7,786 nucleotides of DNA, from the NCBI GenBank assembly GCA_964408185.1, contig CAYOYK010000090.1:1-7786 (forward strand), read 5' to 3'. The stretch comes from CAYOYK01 sp964408185. Lineage in GTDB: Bacteria > Bacillota > Clostridia > Christensenellales > Aristaeellaceae. The position numbers and the translations under genes are program-made. The notes under the pieces were generated by a model. The model was given only the letters and a program-made list of their open reading frames with translations. It made no database searches and was not told the DNA's origin. Shown piece after piece: positions 5,153 through 7,786 of the stretch. How positions within the stretch are numbered: position 1 is the first letter of the stretch; every line of letters starts with the position of its first letter.

Positions 5153-6064
5153 ATGAAGAAAAACGCAATCCTGCGCCGCGCGCAGACCGTATGCGTCTTG
5201 GCGCTGGCCTTTGGGCTGCTGCTTTGCCTTGCCACGGCGGCGCTGGCCGAGGGAATGCTGGGCGGCGCTTGGCAGAGCGACGACGCGACGGAGTGGCTCT
5301 ATTTTGCCGATGGCGGCGCGTTTGAGCGTCACGGCGCGGACGGCGATCCGCTGGACGCGGGCCTGTACGCCGAGGACGGCGGCGCGCTGCTGCTGTACAC
5401 GGGGACGCTGCGCTACACGCAGCGCTTTGCGGAGCGCGACGGCTGGATGGAGCTGACCGACAGCCTCGGTCAGACCACGGCATGGTTCAACGCCACCCCG
5501 GAGGACGCGCTCAACGCGGGCCTTGCCGGGGACGCCGCGCGGCCTATCATCGGCGTGTGGAGCGAAATGGCGGACGATACGGCCATCCGCCTGCTGGAGC
5601 TGTACGACGACGGCGTGTTTGCCGGCAGCGAGCCTACGGGCGGCGCGGAGGACAAGCTGGGCCGCTACGAGCTGCGCAACGGCACGCTGACCCTCTGCCC
5701 GGACGAGGCGGCCTATTCTTTTCAGCTGGACGGCAATCGCCTTGCGCTCACCGGCGAGGACGGCAGCGGCCGCGCCTATACGAGGGCGGACGGCCTGCCC
5801 TTCGCGCCCACCGTGGAAGCGCTGACGGCGCACGCGTGGGCCAGCGCCGACGGCGGCGCGGCGTATCAATTTACAAGCGATACCGTGACCATGAACGGCC
5901 TGCGCTTCGATTATGAGCTTGTCGGCTGTCAGCTCTACCTGACCTGCGACGAGCCGGACGCCAGCATGGTGGTCACCGCGCTGCTCCGGGACGGCGAGCT
6001 GACCGTGATCGGCAGGGACGCGTATGGCAAGCCGATCAAGGCCGTGCTGACGGCGGCGGAGTAA
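5153..6064 (+). CDS. Secreted protein with three lipocalin-like beta modules, function unknown
   Basis: A 303-residue protein; the ATG at 5153 has GGAGGG six bases upstream. Residues 1-32 form a signal peptide (basic MKKNAILRR, hydrophobic VLALAFGLLLCLATAA, cut after ALA). No Cys follows the cut, so it is not a lipoprotein. The mature part appears to be three related beta-rich modules at about 36-115, 132-212 and 224-300. Each opens with a short G/A-x-W/AW motif (GGAWQSDD, GVWSEMAD, AHAWASAD), then a Y/F-F-x-D-G-type strand, then a Y-x-L-x-x-x-x-L-x-L-type pair of strands. This pattern recalls the lipocalin-like domains found in secreted and surface proteins of gut anaerobes. The third module is the most diverged. 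No catalytic residues are recognisable; ligand binding is a guess from the fold. It is a single-gene unit, divergent from the HAD gene and convergent with the PFOR gene. Confidence 0.82.
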   Translation: MKKNAILRRAQTVCVLALAFGLLLCLATAALAEGMLGGAWQSDDATEWLYFADGGAFERHGADGDPLDAGLYAEDGGALLLYTGTLRYTQRFAERDGWMELTDSLGQTTAWFNATPEDALNAGLAGDAARPIIGVWSEMADDTAIRLLELYDDGVFAGSEPTGGAEDKLGRYELRNGTLTLCPDEAAYSFQLDGNRLALTGEDGSGRAYTRADGLPFAPTVEALTAHAWASADGGAAYQFTSDTVTMNGLRFDYELVGCQLYLTCDEPDASMVVTALLRDGELTVIGRDAYGKPIKAVLTAAE

Positions 6065-6067
6065 GCG

Positions 6068-6102
6068 GGGGCCAAGGCGTAAAAAAAAGGCCCCTTGCCT
6101 CT
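6068..6102. terminator. Terminator-like element with A8/T8 tract between convergent genes
   Basis: On the minus strand AGAGGC (6102-6097), loop AAGGG, GCCTTT and then further Ts (T-tract 6088-6081) make a short terminator for the PFOR transcript. On the plus strand GGGGCC (6068-6073) pairs with GGCCCC (6089-6094) across an A-rich loop just after the secreted gene, without a good T-run. Its main use is probably on the minus strand. Confidence 0.6.
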
Positions 6103-6129
6103 GATCGCATGCTTTATTCGGTTTGACTG

Positions 6130-6150
6130 CAAAGCGGCGCGGCCGCTTTG
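6130..6150. repeat. 8-bp hairpin in the convergent gap
   Basis: CAAAGCGG (6130-6137), loop CGCGG, CCGCTTTG (6143-6150). The stem is perfect on both strands but no T-run follows on either side, so it may assist termination or shield a 3' end. Confidence 0.7.
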
Positions 6151-6160
6151 GTAACAGAAC

Positions 6161-6184
6161 GGGGCGACGCTTACGCGCCGCCCC
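6161..6184. terminator. 10-bp hairpin after the PFOR stop, possibly bidirectional terminator
   Basis: On the minus strand GGGGCGGCGC (6184-6175), a GTAA (GNRA) tetraloop, then GCGTCGCCCC is a 10-bp stem with one G-U pair, 14 bases after the PFOR stop. The tail GTTCTGTT is only partly T-rich. On the plus strand the same stem is followed by GCC and a T-rich TTGGTTTGGTTT, so it could stop transcripts from both sides. Confidence 0.6.
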
Positions 6185-6197
6185 GCCTTGGTTTGGT

Positions 6198-7786
6198 TTA
6201 CTCCGCCAGACCCTTGTACTTGGCGTACTTGGCCATGGCGTCCTCTTCGTTCTTCTGGAACAGATCCTGCGCGACGTCCGGGAACTGCTTCGCCAAAGAG
6301 GCGTAGCGGATCTCGCCCTTCAGGAAGTCCTGATAGGTGGCCTCGACGGGCTCCTTGCTGTCCAGCGTGAGCGGGTTCTTGCCCTGCTCGGCCAGCTCCG
6401 GGTTGAAGCGGTAGAGCGTCCAGTAGCCGCAATCGACGGCCTTTTTGATCTCGGCCTGCGCAAGGCCCATGTTGATGCCGTGGTTGATGCACGGCGCATA
6501 GGCGATGATGAGGCTGGGGCCGTGATAGGCTTCCGCCTCGGTCATGGCCTTGATGAGCTGCTGGGGATTCGCGCCCATGGCGACGGTCGCCACGTACACG
6601 TAGCCGTAGCTCATGGCCATCATGCCCAGATCCTTCTTTTTGGTGCGCTTGCCGGCGGCCGCGAACTTGGCCACGGAGCCGGTCGGCGTGCTCTTGGAGG
6701 ACTGTCCGCCGGTGTTGGAGTACACCTCGGTATCGACGACGAGGATGTTGACGTCCTGGTTCTGCGCCAGCACGTGGTCCACTCCGCCGTAGCCGATGTC
6801 GTAGGCCCAGCCGTCGCCGCCGAAGATCCAGATGGACTTCTTGACCAGCAGGTCTTTATCGGCCAGCACTTCGCGGGCGAGCTTGCACGCGTCGCAGGGG
6901 CATTTTTTGCCGTTGGCGAGCCAATCCTTTTCCCACTCGGTGCCGGTGAGATCGACGTCGATGCCGTCCTCGCAGGCGGCGATGAGCTTATCGGCTGCGA
7001 CCTTGGAGCCCTTGGCGTCGTCCTTGCTGTCCAGCCATTCCTGACCGGCGGCCTTGAGCTCGGCGGTGGCCCAATCCACAGCGATGAGGGCCTTTACGTT
7101 GTCGATCAGCTTGGCGCGGCGCTGGGTGATGGCGAGGTTCATGCCGAAGCCAAACTCCGCGTTGTCCTCAAAGAGGCTGTTCGCCCAAGCGGGGCCGTGG
7201 CCCTCGTTGTTCACGGTGTAGGGGCAGGTGGGGGCGCTGCCGCCATAGATGGAGGAGCAGCCCGTGGCGTTGGCGATCATCATGCGGTCGCCGAAGAGCT
7301 GGGTGACGAGCTTGACATACGGGGTCTCGCCGCAGCCGGCGCAGGCGCCGGAGAACTCAAACAGGGGCTTGAGCGCCTGGCTGGCCTTGATGGAACTGAT
7401 TTCTTCGGGCCGCACTTCGGGCACCGTCATCGCAAACTCCCAGTTGGCTTCCTGCTCGGTCTGGGTCTCCAGCGGCTTCATCACGAGGGCCTTGCCCTTG
7501 GCGGGGCAGGTGTCAACGCAGTTGCCACAGCCGGTGCAATCCAGCGGGCTGACCTGCATGCGGTACTGCATGCCGGCAAACTCCTTGCCGGTGGCGGCCT
7601 TGGCGGCATAGCTGGCGGGCGCGGCCTTCATAACCTCCTCGGAGGCGTAGATGGGCCGGATGCAGGCATGCGGGCAAACCAGCGCGCAGTTGCCGCACTG
7701 GATGCAGTTGGCGGGGATCCACTCCGGCACCTTCACGGCGATGCCGCGCTTCTCGTACTGGGTGGTGCCGGTGGGCACGCAGCCCG
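6198..7786 (-). CDS. nifJ: Pyruvate:ferredoxin (flavodoxin) oxidoreductase, C-terminal 528 residues
   Basis: This enzyme oxidises pyruvate with CoA to acetyl-CoA and CO2 and passes electrons to ferredoxin, a central step in anaerobic metabolism. The gene enters from the right edge. A GTG at 7776-7778 is an internal Val codon (Gly-Cys precede it), not a start, and about 650 N-terminal residues of the usual ~1,170-1,180 lie outside. Numbering from that Val, two ferredoxin-type clusters are visible: Cys25, 28, 31, 35 and Cys81, 84, 87, 91, both ending CP. The thiamine-diphosphate domain follows, with the proximal-cluster cysteines Cys146 and Cys149 (GACAGCGETPY), Cys174 (ATGCSSIYGG) and Cys430 (AYAPCINHGI). 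The cofactor motif is GDGWAYDIGYGG and the conserved stretch DTEVYSNTGGQSS. The CPCDAC stretch near 293 sits in the variable insert before the cofactor motif. All expected catalytic and cluster residues in this part are intact. Hairpins downstream end the transcript. Confidence 0.97.
   Translation of the reverse strand, partial: GCVPTGTTQYEKRGIAVKVPEWIPANCIQCGNCALVCPHACIRPIYASEEVMKAAPASYAAKAATGKEFAGMQYRMQVSPLDCTGCGNCVDTCPAKGKALVMKPLETQTEQEANWEFAMTVPEVRPEEISSIKASQALKPLFEFSGACAGCGETPYVKLVTQLFGDRMMIANATGCSSIYGGSAPTCPYTVNNEGHGPAWANSLFEDNAEFGFGMNLAITQRRAKLIDNVKALIAVDWATAELKAAGQEWLDSKDDAKGSKVAADKLIAACEDGIDVDLTGTEWEKDWLANGKKCPCDACKLAREVLADKDLLVKKSIWIFGGDGWAYDIGYGGVDHVLAQNQDVNILVVDTEVYSNTGGQSSKSTPTGSVAKFAAAGKRTKKKDLGMMAMSYGYVYVATVAMGANPQQLIKAMTEAEAYHGPSLIIAYAPCINHGINMGLAQAEIKKAVDCGYWTLYRFNPELAEQGKNPLTLDSKEPVEATYQDFLKGEIRYASLAKQFPDVAQDLFQKNEEDAMAKYAKYKGLAE

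Noticed and set aside
5024..5869. N-terminal extension of the HAD gene (282 extra codons in frame)
   Set aside because: It is antisense to the secreted-protein gene and across its promoter. The HAD fold starts at the ATG at 5023, which has a strong AAGGAGG.

Overview
The window comes from a GC-rich, probably strictly anaerobic Firmicute, most likely a member of the Clostridia. The evidence is a membrane-anchored RNase Y, a single-chain pyruvate:ferredoxin oxidoreductase, consensus AGGAGG-type ribosome binding sites and TTGACA/TATAAT-type promoters in otherwise GC-rich DNA. No phage, plasmid, transposase, CRISPR or tRNA signature is visible, so this looks like ordinary chromosome. Base 1 appears to be a real contig end, because it opens with a perfect fold-back repeat. 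Base 7786 cuts through a gene.

Layout, left to right. Bases 1-687 (minus) hold the first 217 or so codons of rny; the last 36 bases are a mirror copy, so the gene is broken by a fold-back at the contig end. Bases 688-1116 hold a consensus promoter, about 330 nt of highly structured RNA without a gene, an intrinsic terminator and then the rny ribosome binding site. This is either an independent small RNA or a long attenuator-like leader of rny, and it is the most interesting item here. Bases 1122-1425 are a 3' intergenic block with a strong minus-strand terminator and several nested or competing inverted repeats.

Bases 1426-4243 are a probable three-gene minus-strand operon: a YhhN-family membrane protein, an AEC-family (auxin efflux carrier type) transporter, and a secreted TPR-repeat protein. 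It has its own strong promoter at 4296-4325, whose -35 box sits in the last codons of the next gene. Bases 4322-5023 (minus) encode a YjjG-type HAD nucleotidase. It is divergent from a secreted three-module beta-rich protein of unknown function at 5153-6064 (plus), with facing promoters in the 129-bp gap. A convergent hairpin-rich gap (6065-6197) separates that gene from the C-terminal 528 residues of pyruvate:ferredoxin oxidoreductase (minus, running off the right edge).

Functionally the window mixes core metabolism (PFOR), nucleotide clean-up (YjjG), RNA turnover (RNase Y) and cell-envelope genes. Apart from the three-gene operon there is no sign that the genes form one pathway. The large ORFs antisense to or in other frames of these genes are GC-rich shadows and are not annotated.
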